From contig NZ_JABZEO010000003.1 of assembly GCF_013385175.1 (NCBI RefSeq), positions 1 through 64,000 on the forward strand: a stretch of 64,000 bases of DNA, in the 5' to 3' direction. This DNA comes from Allochromatium humboldtianum. GTDB taxonomy: Bacteria > Pseudomonadota > Gammaproteobacteria > Chromatiales > Chromatiaceae. The notes under the pieces are model-generated. The model was not told the origin of the DNA, made no database searches, and was given only the letters and a program-made list of their open reading frames with translations. Every line of letters starts with the position of its first letter. Position 1 is the stretch's first letter. Positions 1 to 9,731 of this stretch are shown one piece after another. Position numbers and translations under genes: made by a program.

Positions 1-70
1 TGCCTCAAATTTTGTGTCAACCCTATGACGTAATTTTTTGCTTGAACGCCCTCTACCCAACCGACCCACC

Positions 71-2119
71 TCAGAATCGCGCTGCCTCCTCCTGAATGCA
101 AAACTCGAAGTCCATCTCCAGCGCCGGCGGTTGGACATAGGGCCCCTGGATCAAATCCACTCCGGCCCCAAACAGCCGCGCGATCGTGGCCGGACCATCG
201 ACGCCGGTGGCAATGACTCTGGCCCCGCATCCCTTGACCGACTTGATCAGCCATGGGAGCGACTCGGCATCAGGTCCATGGATGACGGCACGACCGATTC
301 GAACATAGGCCATGGGCAGGGAGTGCAGAACCCGTCGGCCGCGCTCGCTGAGATCCAGGCCGTTCAGGCACAACCGGATGCCGATCTTGCCCAGTTGGCG
401 CGCACGTCGCACAGCGAGTTCGAGATGCTGGTCGGCTTCGGCGATCTCGAACTGGATCACGGGACGCAGTCGAATCAGATCACGTTCGTTGATCTGATCA
501 CGAACCCAGTCGATCCAAGCGTCGTCCTCCAGACCGGCGAGTGTTTGATGGATGAAGAGCATTACGGGTCGATCATGGCGCAGACGCGCTTCGAGCACAT
601 CCAAACCCGCCATCAAGAGCCACCGATCGAGCCGAGCCGCCTGACCGGCCTGGATCGCGAGCGGTACGAATTCGGCAGGCGGCAGCAGTTCGCCGTCACC
701 GATCCGCACGCGGGGCGTCATCTCATAGCGCTCTCCCTTCAAATCGGTCAGAGTGAACATGGGCTCGAAGAGCAGTTGCAGTCGCTCGGCCTCGATGGCC
801 TCCAGAATAGCCGCCTCACGACGTAAGGATTCGTCCTGGGGACTGACCGAGGCTGCCGAACCGACAGACTCGCCGGCGCGCATCAGCGATAGCCGCGCAG
901 CCTTGCCGGCTCGCGACAGCAGTGTCACCGCATCCTGACAGGCGCCCGTCAGCGGATACCAGCCGCCCCCTACCAGGGGAGACGCCCCGATCGTCATCAG
1001 CGCCTGCGAGACGCGATAGAGCAGCTCCTGGGCGAAGTGGGCGATCGATTCATGATTGATGCGCCATATCAGGATGGCCACCGACCGCTCACCCACACGA
1101 GCCGCCAGGTCGTCTGCATGGTGATGTGCGGCGACCTCGGCCGCCAGAACCTCCATGGCCTCTTCATCTCCGTCGAGTTCCAGATAGACGATGGCACGCT
1201 GACCGCTCCGACCAACCTGATCAACCAAGGCCAACTTGACCGAATAGGCCTGCCCGATGAGCCAGTCGAGCCGCTTGAGAAATGGCTCACGGGTGGCGAG
1301 CCGGGTGAGTGGATCGATCGCCTCCGGGACATGCAGGCGTCGCCGCCGCTCGCGGGCGCGCTGGAGTCGGTCTCGAACCGAGGCCGTCAGACGATCGGGC
1401 GCGACCGGCTTGGAGAGAAAATCGTCGCCGCCGATCCGCAGCGCCTTCAACTGGAGATCCGGATCCAGTTCGCTGGAGAGAAAGATGATGGGCAGATCGG
1501 CGAAGCGCTCATGTCCGCGCATGATGCCGGTCAACTCGATCCCGGAGACGCCCGGCATATGCAGATCCATGAGTACCAGATCCGGCTCGAAACGCTCCAG
1601 GACGCCTATGACCTGCAAGGGATCGCGGACACATTCGGTCGTCATGCCCGCGCCTTGCAGGATGCGCGAGGCAAAGAGTGCGGCGACCGGCTGATCGTCG
1701 ACCACCAGGATGCGATCGGCCTCCTGAGGCCCGGTCTCCAGAAGCGGATGCAGACGATCGGCCAGCTCCTCGATCCTCATGGGGCGAAGCAGACAGAGGT
1801 CGGCGCCGGCCCGCATGGCCGCGAGTCTGAGACGGATGTCTTCGTGCGGGATGAGCACGACCAGGCGTGGCGGCTTCGACGCCGCCGCTCGCAGTCGAGC
1901 GATCGATTCGCTGACCGTTTCCAGACGGATATCCGACGCCGGCGACAGCACCAGCAGGTCCGGCGTCCTGAGCTCGATCCGGTCGAGCGCCTGCTGGACA
2001 TCCGAACAGGTTTCGAGCCGCACACCGCGCGCGGCCAGGGCCAGGCGCAATGGATCGGCCTGCTCGCTGGGATCGGACGACAGTAGCAGGATCAGTCCGG
2101 CATTCGGGTGATCGGCCAT
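71..2119 (-). CDS. Response regulator with two REC domains and degenerate GGDEF and EAL domains
   Basis: The 682-residue protein has two receiver domains (about 8-125 and 136-255), a GGDEF-like region (about 270-425) and an EAL-like region (about 440-675). The first receiver has Ser59 where the phospho-accepting aspartate should be. The second is intact, with acidic pair DD at 141-142 and Asp185 in LVLMDLHMP. The GGDEF signature is replaced by VGERS, and the EAL signature by FEP. The usual ELTES and DDFG segments read EIAEAD and LNGLDLS. It is therefore unlikely to make or hydrolyse c-di-GMP. A role as phosphorylation-controlled c-di-GMP receptor or scaffold is inference. A GAGGTG ribosome site sits about 6 nt before the ATG at 2119. 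It is transcribed with or after pgpA, 159 nt downstream of it. Confidence 0.85.
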   Translation of the reverse strand: MADHPNAGLILLLSSDPSEQADPLRLALAARGVRLETCSDVQQALDRIELRTPDLLVLSPASDIRLETVSESIARLRAAASKPPRLVVLIPHEDIRLRLAAMRAGADLCLLRPMRIEELADRLHPLLETGPQEADRILVVDDQPVAALFASRILQGAGMTTECVRDPLQVIGVLERFEPDLVLMDLHMPGVSGIELTGIMRGHERFADLPIIFLSSELDPDLQLKALRIGGDDFLSKPVAPDRLTASVRDRLQRARERRRRLHVPEAIDPLTRLATREPFLKRLDWLIGQAYSVKLALVDQVGRSGQRAIVYLELDGDEEAMEVLAAEVAAHHHADDLAARVGERSVAILIWRINHESIAHFAQELLYRVSQALMTIGASPLVGGGWYPLTGACQDAVTLLSRAGKAARLSLMRAGESVGSAASVSPQDESLRREAAILEAIEAERLQLLFEPMFTLTDLKGERYEMTPRVRIGDGELLPPAEFVPLAIQAGQAARLDRWLLMAGLDVLEARLRHDRPVMLFIHQTLAGLEDDAWIDWVRDQINERDLIRLRPVIQFEIAEADQHLELAVRRARQLGKIGIRLCLNGLDLSERGRRVLHSLPMAYVRIGRAVIHGPDAESLPWLIKSVKGCGARVIATGVDGPATIARLFGAGVDLIQGPYVQPPALEMDFEFCIQEEAARF

Positions 2120-2253
2120 CTTGGCACCTCGTCGAACACGAAAAGATCGAAGACTGCCAAGGGTACCAGTAAAGGAATCGTCTTGTGAGACTGTCTACGA
2201 GGAATGGCCGGGATGTCCTCACGAGGTCGGCGCATCGATTACGTGTTCAGCGC

Positions 2254-2270
2254 CTGAGTGCAGTGCTCAG
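2254..2270. other. Small imperfect palindrome after pgpA
   Basis: A 17-nt element with CTGAG/CTCAG arms and a partly symmetric centre lies 9 nt past the pgpA stop. It has no T-run, so it is at best a weak, non-classical terminator or processing hairpin between pgpA and the downstream regulator gene. Confidence 0.25.
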
Positions 2271-2278
2271 CCAAGACG

Positions 2279-2782
2279 TCAGAATAGGAGCTGCAAGATC
2301 AGCAATGTCAGGGCCGCCATGATCCCGGCCAGGATGTCGTCGAGCATGATGCCGAGTCCGCCCTCGACACGCTCGTCGATGACTCGGATCGGCCAAGGCT
2401 TCCAGATATCGAACAGTCGAAAGGCCAGGAAGCCGGCCAGAATCCAGGCCCAGCCATAAGATTCGGTCAACAGCGCCGATGGAACGGCCAGCATGGTGAT
2501 GAAGAAGCCAACGAACTCGTCCCAGACGATGGCCGAGGGATCCTTGGCGCCAAGTTCATGGGCCGTTCGGTCGCAGGCCCAGATCCCGATGATGGTGAAG
2601 ACGACGACCAGCCCCAGATAATAGGGCCAGGCGAGCGGACTCATCAGCAGGTAGAACGGAATCGCGGCCAGCGTCCCGAAGGTTCCGGGCGCTTTGGGTG
2701 CGAGCCCGGAACCAAAGCCGAAGGCAAGCCAGTGGTGGAGTTTGCGACGGTCGAAGCCCGTGGAACGAGAGAGGCTGGACAT
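2279..2782 (-). CDS. pgpA: Phosphatidylglycerophosphatase A
   Basis: This 167-residue inner-membrane enzyme of the PgpA family dephosphorylates phosphatidylglycerol phosphate to phosphatidylglycerol. Family hallmarks are visible: the N-terminal GSGLAPKAPGTFGTLAA motif, the acidic WDEFVGFF segment, FRLFDIWKPWPI and the C-terminal MLDDILAGI. Three or four hydrophobic segments span the protein. The start chosen is the ATG at 2782. An AGGAG site 7 nt upstream overlaps the thiL stop (TAGGAG), which favours it over an upstream ATG at 2830 inside thiL. The pgpA-thiL-nusB-rib order is a common gammaproteobacterial arrangement. Confidence 0.95.
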   Translation of the reverse strand: MSSLSRSTGFDRRKLHHWLAFGFGSGLAPKAPGTFGTLAAIPFYLLMSPLAWPYYLGLVVVFTIIGIWACDRTAHELGAKDPSAIVWDEFVGFFITMLAVPSALLTESYGWAWILAGFLAFRLFDIWKPWPIRVIDERVEGGLGIMLDDILAGIMAALTLLILQLLF

Positions 2783-2792
2783 GTGGCGGCTC

Positions 2793-3764
2793 CTAGTCAG
2801 CACGGTCGTCGGCGACCGGAAAATGATCATAACCCCGCGCCGGCCGTGTCAGACGACCACCATCCGGCCGACGCAAGTCCAGTCCAGCGCTCGCGCGAAT
2901 CCAGCCGACTCGCGTCAGCGGCAATGCAAGCGCTTCGGCCAGCCGCTCGACGTTCGGAATATGCGCGGGCGGGACGCAGAAACAGAGTTCATAGTCATCG
3001 CCGGAGGCAAGCGGCAGCGACCAGTCGTCCGTCGCGGCAACGAGTTCGGCGAGCTGGGGTGCCAGAGGCAGGCGATCCAGTTCCAGCACGGCGCCAACGG
3101 CTGAAGCACGGAGGATATGTCCGAGATCGCCCGCCAGACCGTCCGAGAGATCGATCATCGCCGAGGCGACGCCGCGCAGCCGTTGGCCGAGTTCGACCCG
3201 TGGCTCGGGGCATTCGAGGCGACGCCGCAGTTCGGGCGCGACCGACTCGCCGGCCAGCATCCGGCGCAGTGCCAGACCGGCATCGCCGAGTGTGCCACTG
3301 ACGAAGACGGCGTCACCCGGACGCGCGCCCGAGCGCCGGATCGCCGTTCCAGTCGGAACCAGACCATGCACCTGAACCGCCACGCTCAGCGGACCGCGCG
3401 TGGTGTCGCCGCCGACCAGACGCATCCCGTGCGCGCTCGCCAACCGCTCGAAGCCAGTCGCAAAAGCGCGAATCCAATCCTCGTCGGCGGCGGGCAGGGT
3501 CAGCGCCAGGGTCGCCCAGGCCGGTTCGGCGCCCATGGCCGCCAGATCGCTGAGTCCAACGGCCAGTGATTTGTGCCCGATGTGCTCGGGATCACAGTCG
3601 GGAAAGAAGTGCACGCCAGCCGAGAGCGTGTCGATGCTCACCGCCAGCGCCTGTCCGGCTGGGATCTCCAGCAGTGCGCAGTCGTCGCCGACGCCGAGCG
3701 CGACGTCCGGGCGCTCGGGGCCGAGCGCGGCGAAATAACGACCGATCAGATCAAACTCGGACAC
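2793..3764 (-). CDS. thiL: Thiamine-monophosphate kinase
   Basis: ThiL phosphorylates thiamine monophosphate to thiamine pyrophosphate in the cytoplasm. The 323-residue sequence shows the AIR-synthase-like fold signatures: GVGDDCALL near the N-terminus, SIDTLSAGVHF, GGDTTRGPL, the substrate-site segment IDLSDGLAGDLGHI, and SGDDYELCF. I chose the GTG at 3764 (protein begins VSEFDLIGRYF), 10 nt after the nusB stop. The ATG 96 nt upstream would overlap nusB and add 32 residues unlike the family. It is part of the minus-strand operon ribH-nusB-thiL-pgpA. Confidence 0.95.
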   Translation of the reverse strand: MSEFDLIGRYFAALGPERPDVALGVGDDCALLEIPAGQALAVSIDTLSAGVHFFPDCDPEHIGHKSLAVGLSDLAAMGAEPAWATLALTLPAADEDWIRAFATGFERLASAHGMRLVGGDTTRGPLSVAVQVHGLVPTGTAIRRSGARPGDAVFVSGTLGDAGLALRRMLAGESVAPELRRRLECPEPRVELGQRLRGVASAMIDLSDGLAGDLGHILRASAVGAVLELDRLPLAPQLAELVAATDDWSLPLASGDDYELCFCVPPAHIPNVERLAEALALPLTRVGWIRASAGLDLRRPDGGRLTRPARGYDHFPVADDRAD

Positions 3765-3774
3765 GCCGGCCGGT

Positions 3775-4290
3775 TCAGAGTTTGCGGTCCATGTCGCCGG
3801 CCTTGCGCCGGGCGATCTTGTCGAGCACGCCATTGACGTACTTGTGCCCCTCGTGCGCACCGAGCAGCTTGGTCAACTCGACGGCCTCGTTGATGGCGAC
3901 CCGGTCCGGGATGTTGTCCGAGAACAGGATCTCATAGGCGCCGAGCCGCAGGATCGCCAGCTCTACCGGATCGACCTGGCTGATCGGGCGATCGAGGAAT
4001 CGATCGAGCTGCGCATCGATGGCATCGATATGGGTCGGCACGCCGTTGAGCAGCTCGTCGAGCAGTTCGACATTGAAGTTGAAACGGTCCTCGGCGGCCA
4101 GCTCGTCTTCGTCGCTCACGCCATTGAGCGAGGCGGCGACGGCATCGAGCCATTTGGGATCGTCGAGCAGGTGGCGCTTGATCGCCATGGGATCATCGCC
4201 GGTCAGACGCCATTGATAGAGCGCGAGCGCGGCATAACGACGTGATTGACTGCGCGGGCTGATCGGACGTGGGGTTTCGGGCTTGGCCAT
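3775..4290 (-). CDS. nusB: Transcription antitermination protein NusB
   Basis: NusB (171 residues) pairs with S10/NusE on boxA RNA in rRNA antitermination complexes. The sequence has the RRYAALALYQW start of the NusB helical fold and the conserved end segment with DRVAINEAVELTK and KYVNGVLDKIA. An internal insertion-like stretch (about 30-60, acidic) makes it longer than the 139-residue E. coli protein, which is common in related genomes. Its ATG lies 1 nt after the ribH TGA, so the two are probably translationally coupled. Confidence 0.95.
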   Translation of the reverse strand: MAKPETPRPISPRSQSRRYAALALYQWRLTGDDPMAIKRHLLDDPKWLDAVAASLNGVSDEDELAAEDRFNFNVELLDELLNGVPTHIDAIDAQLDRFLDRPISQVDPVELAILRLGAYEILFSDNIPDRVAINEAVELTKLLGAHEGHKYVNGVLDKIARRKAGDMDRKL

Positions 4291-4291
4291 G

Positions 4292-4762
4292 TCAGTCGAT
4301 CTGTCTCAGCAGATTCACCATCTCTAAGGCGGACATGGCCGCCTCGGCGCCCTTGTTGCCGGCCTTGGTTCCGGCACGCTCGATGGCCTGCTCGATGCTG
4401 TCGACGGTCAGCACCCCGAAGGCGACCGGCAGACCATGCTTGAGGCTGACCTGAGCCATGCCCTTGACGCACTCGCCGGCCACATAGTCGAAATGCGGCG
4501 TACCGCCGCGGATGACGGCACCGAGCGCGATGATGGCGTCATAGCCGCCCTTGGCCGCGATACGCTCGATGGCCACCGGCATCTCGAAGGCGCCGGGCAC
4601 GCGCACGATGGTCAGATCCGACTCGCTCGCGCCATGACGCAATAGCGCATCGATCGCGCCCTTCTCCAGACTCTCGACCACGAAGCTGTTCCAGCGGGAC
4701 ACCACCAGACAGAAGCGGGCTTTGTCGGCGCGCAACGCGCCCTCGATCGTTGTGATACTCAT
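4292..4762 (-). CDS. ribH: 6,7-dimethyl-8-ribityllumazine synthase
   Basis: Lumazine synthase (156 residues; called ribE in E. coli) condenses 3,4-dihydroxy-2-butanone 4-phosphate with the ribitylaminopyrimidine. Diagnostic segments are the N-terminal [44 protein letters not shown] (which contains the phosphate and catalytic region) and the [15 protein letters not shown] loop. It follows ribBA by 30 nt and precedes nusB by 1 nt, so riboflavin synthesis and nusB share a transcript. Confidence 0.96.
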   Translation of the reverse strand: MSITTIEGALRADKARFCLVVSRWNSFVVESLEKGAIDALLRHGASESDLTIVRVPGAFEMPVAIERIAAKGGYDAIIALGAVIRGGTPHFDYVAGECVKGMAQVSLKHGLPVAFGVLTVDSIEQAIERAGTKAGNKGAEAAMSALEMVNLLRQID

Positions 4763-4792
4763 CGACTATTCCTGAAAAATCGCTACAAACCT

Positions 4793-5923
4793 TTACGAAG
4801 CGGAGCGGCCACCCGTGTATTCGACCACTTCCAGATCGAAACCGGAAATGGCGTGCATCGCCTTGGGCGCGCTCATCACCCGCATCTTACGTACCCCGAG
4901 ATCGGCCAGGATCTGGGCGCCGATGCCATAGGTGCGCAGCTCGCCGCGATCCTGGCGCACGGGCACCGGATCGTCGCTGCCGTGGAACTGAAAATCCTTG
5001 AGACGGCTCAGCAGGTCGGCTGAATGATCGCGGTTGCGCAGCACCACGATCACGCCCTCGCCCGCCTCGGCCACCTGACGCATGACGTCGCGCAACGGCC
5101 AGCCGCAGGCATTGTGCGCGGTATCGAACAGATCGCACAGTGTATTCTGCAAGTGCACGCGCACTAGGGTCGGACGCTCGGGACTGATGTTGCCGAGCGT
5201 CAGGGCCAGATGAATTTCGTTGTCGATGGTGTCGCGATAGGCGATCAGATCGAAGGTGCCGTGCGCCGTCGGCAGTTCGCACTCACACTCGCGGATCACG
5301 GCCGTCTCGTTGCGCATCCGGTAGTGGATGAGATCGGCGATGGTGCCGATCTTGATGCCGTGCGTCTGGGCGAAGACCTCCAGATCGGGCCGGCGCGCCA
5401 TGGTGCCGTCCTCGTTGAGGATCTCGACGATCGCCGCTGCCGGCGTCAGTCCGGCCAGTCGCACCAGATCACAGCCGGCCTCGGTGTGTCCGGCACGTAC
5501 CAGCACGCCGCCCGGCTGGGCCATGAGCGGAAAGATGTGGCCCGGCTGCACCAGATCACGAGGGCCGGCGTCGGGTGCAACGGCCGCGCGGATGGTGGTG
5601 GCGCGGTCGGCCGCCGAGATGCCGGTGGTCACGCCACGCGCGGCCTCGATGGAGACAGTGAAAGCGGTCGAATGGACGGCCTGGTTGTCGCTGACCATGA
5701 GCGGCAGGCGCAATTGCTCGCAGCGCTCCTTGGTCAGGGTCAGACAGATGAGGCCGCGCCCGTACTTCGCCATGAAGTTCACGGCCTCGGGCGTGACGTA
5801 ATCGGCCGCCATGAGCAGGTCGCCCTCGTTCTCGCGGTCTTCGTCATCCATGATGATGACCATCTTGCCCGCACGCAGGTCGTCGATGATCTCCTCGGTC
5901 GTGTTCAGGCCTGTACTGCTCAT
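4793..5923 (-). CDS. ribBA: 3,4-dihydroxy-2-butanone 4-phosphate synthase with a degenerate GTP cyclohydrolase II domain
   Basis: The N-terminal ~205 residues form a complete DHBP synthase: acidic metal site [11 protein letters not shown], and the [13 protein letters not shown] segment. The C-terminal ~165 residues align with GTP cyclohydrolase II. However, the zinc-binding signature (two cysteines in SECLTGD..RCDC) is replaced by [18 protein letters not shown], so three-cysteine zinc coordination looks absent. Cyclohydrolase activity is therefore doubtful, and a separate RibA is probably encoded elsewhere. The start is the ATG at 5923 ([11 protein letters not shown]). The upstream ATG at 5986 would run into ribC. 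Total length is 376 residues. Confidence 0.93.
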   Translation of the reverse strand: MSSTGLNTTEEIIDDLRAGKMVIIMDDEDRENEGDLLMAADYVTPEAVNFMAKYGRGLICLTLTKERCEQLRLPLMVSDNQAVHSTAFTVSIEAARGVTTGISAADRATTIRAAVAPDAGPRDLVQPGHIFPLMAQPGGVLVRAGHTEAGCDLVRLAGLTPAAAIVEILNEDGTMARRPDLEVFAQTHGIKIGTIADLIHYRMRNETAVIRECECELPTAHGTFDLIAYRDTIDNEIHLALTLGNISPERPTLVRVHLQNTLCDLFDTAHNACGWPLRDVMRQVAEAGEGVIVVLRNRDHSADLLSRLKDFQFHGSDDPVPVRQDRGELRTYGIGAQILADLGVRKMRVMSAPKAMHAISGFDLEVVEYTGGRSAS

Positions 5924-5969
5924 AAGTCTTGGTTCATCGGTTGTTCGGTGTAGGCGAGTCAGTGACCCG

Positions 5970-6629
5970 TCATTTGACGAATCCATGCTCGGCCAGGAAT
6001 TGGAGCGTCAGGCCCGACGCCTGCGGGTTGGCGGCCTGCTCGCCGAGCAGCAGACGCTCCAGATAGCGGGCGATCAGGTCGACCTCCAAATTGACCCGGC
6101 TGCCGGGACGATAGTCGCCGATGATCGTCTCCTGGATGGTATGCGGCACGATGTTGAGCTCGAACACCGCGCCCTCGACCCGGTTGACGGTCAGACTGGC
6201 GCCGTCGATGCAGATCGAACCCTTGTGGGCGATGTAGCGTGCCAGCTCGTCCGGCGCCTGGATTCGAAGCCGCCAGGAGCGCGCGTCCTCGTGACGCTCC
6301 AGGAGTGTGCCGACCCCATCGACGTGTCCGCTGACCAGATGTCCGCCGAGCGGCGTCGACAGGGTGAGTGCTTTTTCGAGATTGACCCGCGAGCCGGGCT
6401 TGAGCGCACCGAGCGTGGTCAGAGTCAGGGTCTCACGCGAGACGTCGGCGGCAAAGCCGCGCTCGGTCAGCGCCACGGCGGTCAGACAGACGCCATTGAC
6501 CGCAATGCTGTCGCCCAGGACGACGCCGTCGAGCGGCAGTTTGCCGGTGTCGATGCTGAGTCGCACGTCACCGCCGCGCGGCTCCAGACGCTGAATCAGA
6601 CCGACCGACTGGATGATGCCTGTGAACAT
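5970..6629 (-). CDS. ribC: Riboflavin synthase, alpha chain
   Basis: This 219-residue protein catalyses dismutation of two lumazine molecules to riboflavin. It starts with the invariant MFTGIIQSVG and has the expected internal duplication: two lumazine-binding barrels, the first with SIAVNGVCLTAV and the second with GSICIDGASLTVN. It also has the GGHLVSGHVDGVG connector. Some databases name this gene ribE. It lies between ribD (72 nt upstream) and ribBA (46 nt downstream) on the same strand. Confidence 0.96.
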   Translation of the reverse strand: MFTGIIQSVGLIQRLEPRGGDVRLSIDTGKLPLDGVVLGDSIAVNGVCLTAVALTERGFAADVSRETLTLTTLGALKPGSRVNLEKALTLSTPLGGHLVSGHVDGVGTLLERHEDARSWRLRIQAPDELARYIAHKGSICIDGASLTVNRVEGAVFELNIVPHTIQETIIGDYRPGSRVNLEVDLIARYLERLLLGEQAANPQASGLTLQFLAEHGFVK

Positions 6630-6701
6630 GGAAGGATTGGGTCTTCTCGGTATGGGATCTCGCGTGGACCGGCGTCGACGGAGATCGTCACTGGAAAGGC
6701 T

Positions 6702-7847
6702 TCATAGGTTCGGACGTGCCCGGATACGCAGATCCACGCCGATGCGCCGGACCTCCAGGATCTCCAGCGCGACGCGATCGGCCATGGTATCGATCCCCGG
6801 CAGATCGAACAGCCCCTTGGCCGCCTGCCCCATGAGACAGGGGGCCTGATAGAGCAGGATCTCGTCGACCAGACCCGCGCACACCGCCGCGCCCGACAGG
6901 GTCGATCCGGCCTCCAGCAGAACTTCGTTGATCTCGCGCCGAGCCAGCTCCGTCATCAGGGCCGACAGATCGACCCGACCACCGTGCTCCGGCAGACGGA
7001 TCAACTCGGCCCCGGCTGCCTCGAGCGCGTTCGCGGCCTCGTTCATGGGTCCGATACCGGCGATCAGCGTGCGGCCCGGAAGCCCGATCATCCGTGACTC
7101 TGGCGGCGTGCGCCAATAGCTGTCGACTACGACGCGCCAGGGTTGACGGACCGGCTCGCCCGGCTCCATGCTCGGCAGCTCGGCGGCGCTCAACCGCACA
7201 TTCAGGCTCGGATCGTCTCCCAGCACCGTGCCCAGTCCAGTGACGATGGCCGAGCTACGCGCGCGCCAACGCTGCACGTCGCGCCGCGCGGCCTCGGCCG
7301 TGATCCATTTGCTCTCGCCCGTGGCCAGGGCCGTGCGGCCATCGAGACTGGCGCCCAGCTTGCAGCGCACATAGGGTCGCCCCTGTTCATGGCGCTTGAT
7401 GAAGCCCGGATTGAGCGCGCGTGCCTGGGATTCCAGACAGCCGACCTCGACTGCGATCCCCGCTTGACGCAGGCGCTCGATCCCACGACCGGCGACACGC
7501 GGATTGGGATCGACCATGGCGCAGACGACGCGCGCTACACCGGCGCTGACCAGGGCCTCGGCACAGGGCGGCGTGCGTCCGTGATGCGAGCAGGGTTCCA
7601 GGGTCACATAGACCGTGGCGTCACGCGCGCGTTCACCCGCTTGCGCCAGCGCCAGTGGTTCGGCGTGCGGCTCACCGGTGCGACGATGCCAGCCCTCACC
7701 GACGACCTGCCCATCGCGCACCAGCACACAGCCGACGCGCGGATTGGGATCCGTGGTGTAGCGTCCGCGCTCGGCCAAACGAATGGCGCGCGCCATGTGG
7801 AACCGATCAGCTCCTTCAGCCGCCATGACTGGACGCGACAGCGCCAT
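6702..7847 (-). CDS. ribD: Bifunctional diaminohydroxyphosphoribosylaminopyrimidine deaminase / reductase
   Basis: RibD carries out the second and third steps of the pyrimidine branch of riboflavin synthesis. The N-terminal deaminase zinc site is present as HAEPLAL and PCSHHGRTPPC. The reductase half contains KLGASLDGRTAL and the NADPH-fold segments ending in the C-terminal LLEAGSTLSGA motif. Its ATG at 7847 overlaps the nrdR TGA by one base (TGATG), implying coupled translation. A second in-frame ATG eight codons in (MAAEGADRFHM) is an alternative start. Length is 381 residues, normal for the family. Confidence 0.95.
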   Translation of the reverse strand: MALSRPVMAAEGADRFHMARAIRLAERGRYTTDPNPRVGCVLVRDGQVVGEGWHRRTGEPHAEPLALAQAGERARDATVYVTLEPCSHHGRTPPCAEALVSAGVARVVCAMVDPNPRVAGRGIERLRQAGIAVEVGCLESQARALNPGFIKRHEQGRPYVRCKLGASLDGRTALATGESKWITAEAARRDVQRWRARSSAIVTGLGTVLGDDPSLNVRLSAAELPSMEPGEPVRQPWRVVVDSYWRTPPESRMIGLPGRTLIAGIGPMNEAANALEAAGAELIRLPEHGGRVDLSALMTELARREINEVLLEAGSTLSGAAVCAGLVDEILLYQAPCLMGQAAKGLFDLPGIDTMADRVALEILEVRRIGVDLRIRARPNL

Positions 7848-8359
7848 CAGTCGTCCGGCTCCAGATCACCGAGCAGATCGAGCTGCTGACGGCTGAGTTC
7901 GGGCGCCGGCTGGCGCTCCAGACGCTCGATCTCTTCGCGGAAGGCGGCTACGTCCTCGAAGTGCCGATACACCGAGGCGAAGCGGACATAGGCGACCTGA
8001 TCGATCCGGCGCAGCTCGTCCATGACCAGCTCACCGACCCGCAGCGCCGGCAGCTCGCTCTCGCCGCTCGACATCAGTGAACGCTGGATGCGGGCCACCG
8101 CCTGATCGATCTGTTCGGTGCTCACGGGACGCTTCTCGAGTGCCCGCATCATGCCGGCGCGCAGCTTATGGCTATCGAAGGGCACGCGACTGCCGTCGCG
8201 CTTGACGATGCGCGGCAGATTCAGCTCGACGGTCTCATAGGTCGTGAAGCGTTCGCCGCACAGCTCGCACTTGCGCCGCCGACGCACCTGATCGCCCTCG
8301 CCCGCCAGACGCGAGTCGACGACCTTGGTGTCCTGTGCGCCACAGAAGGGACAGCGCAT
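7847..8359 (-). CDS. nrdR: Ribonucleotide reductase regulator NrdR
   Basis: NrdR (170 residues) is a nucleotide-sensing repressor of ribonucleotide reductase operons. The N-terminal zinc ribbon is complete ([15 protein letters not shown] with [13 protein letters not shown]), followed by the basic RRRRK stretch and an ATP-cone domain (about 48-140) starting [19 protein letters not shown] ribosome site precedes the ATG by about 8 nt. nrdR next to ribD and after glyA is a frequent proteobacterial arrangement. Confidence 0.96.
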   Translation of the reverse strand: MRCPFCGAQDTKVVDSRLAGEGDQVRRRRKCELCGERFTTYETVELNLPRIVKRDGSRVPFDSHKLRAGMMRALEKRPVSTEQIDQAVARIQRSLMSSGESELPALRVGELVMDELRRIDQVAYVRFASVYRHFEDVAAFREEIERLERQPAPELSRQQLDLLGDLEPDD

Positions 8360-8474
8360 GGGTCAGCCTCCAGCCGTCGGCGACCGGCGTCCGGCCGGCA
8401 CGACGGCATGGGAAGGCAATGGCAACGAACCTGATGTCATACCTGCATCCGGCGGGATCGCGTCAGCGATGGAG

Positions 8475-9731
8475 TCAATGGCTGTAGACCGGGAAACGCC
8501 GGCAGAGATCCAGCACTCTGGCCTTGACGGCTTCGATGACCGCCGGCTCGCCGCGTGCGTCGATCAGATCGCACATCCAGCCGGCCAGCTCACGCGCCTC
8601 TTCGGTGCCGAAGCCACGGGTGGTGATGGCCGGGGTACCGATGCGGATGCCGCTGGTGACGAAAGGCGATTGCGGATCGTTGGGGACGGCGTTCTTGTTG
8701 ACCGTGATGTTGGCGGCGCCCAGCCAGGCGTCGACGTCCTTGCCGGTCAGTCCCTGGTGGATGAAGCTGACCAGGAACAGATGATCGTCGGTGCCGCCGG
8801 AGACGACGTCGTAGCCGCGCGCGATGAAGACCTCGGCCATGGTGCGAGCGTTGGCGAGCACCTGGGCCTGATAGGTCTTGAAGCTCGGCTCGAGCGCTTC
8901 TTTGAAGGCCACCGCCTTGGCGGAGATGACGTGCATCAACGGGCCGCCCTGGGTGCCGGGGAAGACCAGCGAGTTGAGCTTCTTCTCGATCTCGGGGTTG
9001 GACTTGGCCAGGATCAGTCCGCCGCGCGGGCCGCGCAGGGTTTTGTGCGTCGTGGTGGTGGTGACATCGGCGATCCGGACCGGACTCGGATAGAGGCCGG
9101 CAGCGACCAGACCGGCCACGTGCGCCATATCGACCAGCAGATAGGCGCCCACGCTGTCGGCGATGTCACGGAAACGCTGCCAGTCGACGACGCGCGAATA
9201 GGCGGAAAAGCCGGCGACGATCATGCGTGGCTTGTGCTCATGGGCCAGACGCTCGACCTCGGCGTAATCGATCTCGCCGGTCTCGGGATTCAGGCCGTAT
9301 TGCACCGCGTTGTAGATCTTGCCCGAGAAGTTGGGCTTGGCGCCGTGGGTCAGATGTCCGCCGTGGGCCAGACTCATGCCGAGCACGGTGTCGCCCGGCT
9401 CGCACAGGGCCATGTAGACGGCGGCATTGGCCTGGGAGCCGGAGTGCGGCTGGACGTTGGCATAGTCGGCGCCGAAGAGTTGCTTGGCGCGGTCGATGGC
9501 CAACTGCTCGGCGACGTCGACATGCTCACAGCCGCCGTAGTAACGTTTGCCCGGATAGCCCTCGGCATACTTGTTGGTCAGCACGCTGCCCTGCGCCTGC
9601 ATGACGCGCGGACTGGTATAGTTCTCGGAGGCGATGAGCTCGACATGCTCTTCCTGTCGACGCTCTTCGTCCTGGATGGCCGCCCAGAGTTCCGGGTCGT
9701 AATCGCTGATCTGTTGGGTCTTCTCGAACAT
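8475..9731 (-). CDS. glyA: Serine hydroxymethyltransferase
   Basis: This cytosolic PLP enzyme (418 residues) interconverts serine and glycine and charges tetrahydrofolate with one-carbon units. The PLP lysine motif [14 protein letters not shown] is present, as are the N-terminal [10 protein letters not shown] and [18 protein letters not shown] segments that bind substrate and folate. A GAGGCGA ribosome site lies upstream of the ATG. It is the first gene of a minus-strand run toward nrdR (115-nt gap) and is divergent from the lipoprotein gene at 9885. Confidence 0.97.
   Translation of the reverse strand: MFEKTQQISDYDPELWAAIQDEERRQEEHVELIASENYTSPRVMQAQGSVLTNKYAEGYPGKRYYGGCEHVDVAEQLAIDRAKQLFGADYANVQPHSGSQANAAVYMALCEPGDTVLGMSLAHGGHLTHGAKPNFSGKIYNAVQYGLNPETGEIDYAEVERLAHEHKPRMIVAGFSAYSRVVDWQRFRDIADSVGAYLLVDMAHVAGLVAAGLYPSPVRIADVTTTTTHKTLRGPRGGLILAKSNPEIEKKLNSLVFPGTQGGPLMHVISAKAVAFKEALEPSFKTYQAQVLANARTMAEVFIARGYDVVSGGTDDHLFLVSFIHQGLTGKDVDAWLGAANITVNKNAVPNDPQSPFVTSGIRIGTPAITTRGFGTEEARELAGWMCDLIDARGEPAVIEAVKARVLDLCRRFPVYSH

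Noticed and set aside
1-70. TTGACA box on the minus strand near the left edge (positions 15-20)
   Set aside because: The matching -10 region and any gene would lie outside the window, so a promoter cannot be supported.
5924-8474. FMN riboswitch upstream of riboflavin genes
   Set aside because: No stretch resembling the conserved RFN core was found in the gaps of the rib cluster, which are too short in any case.
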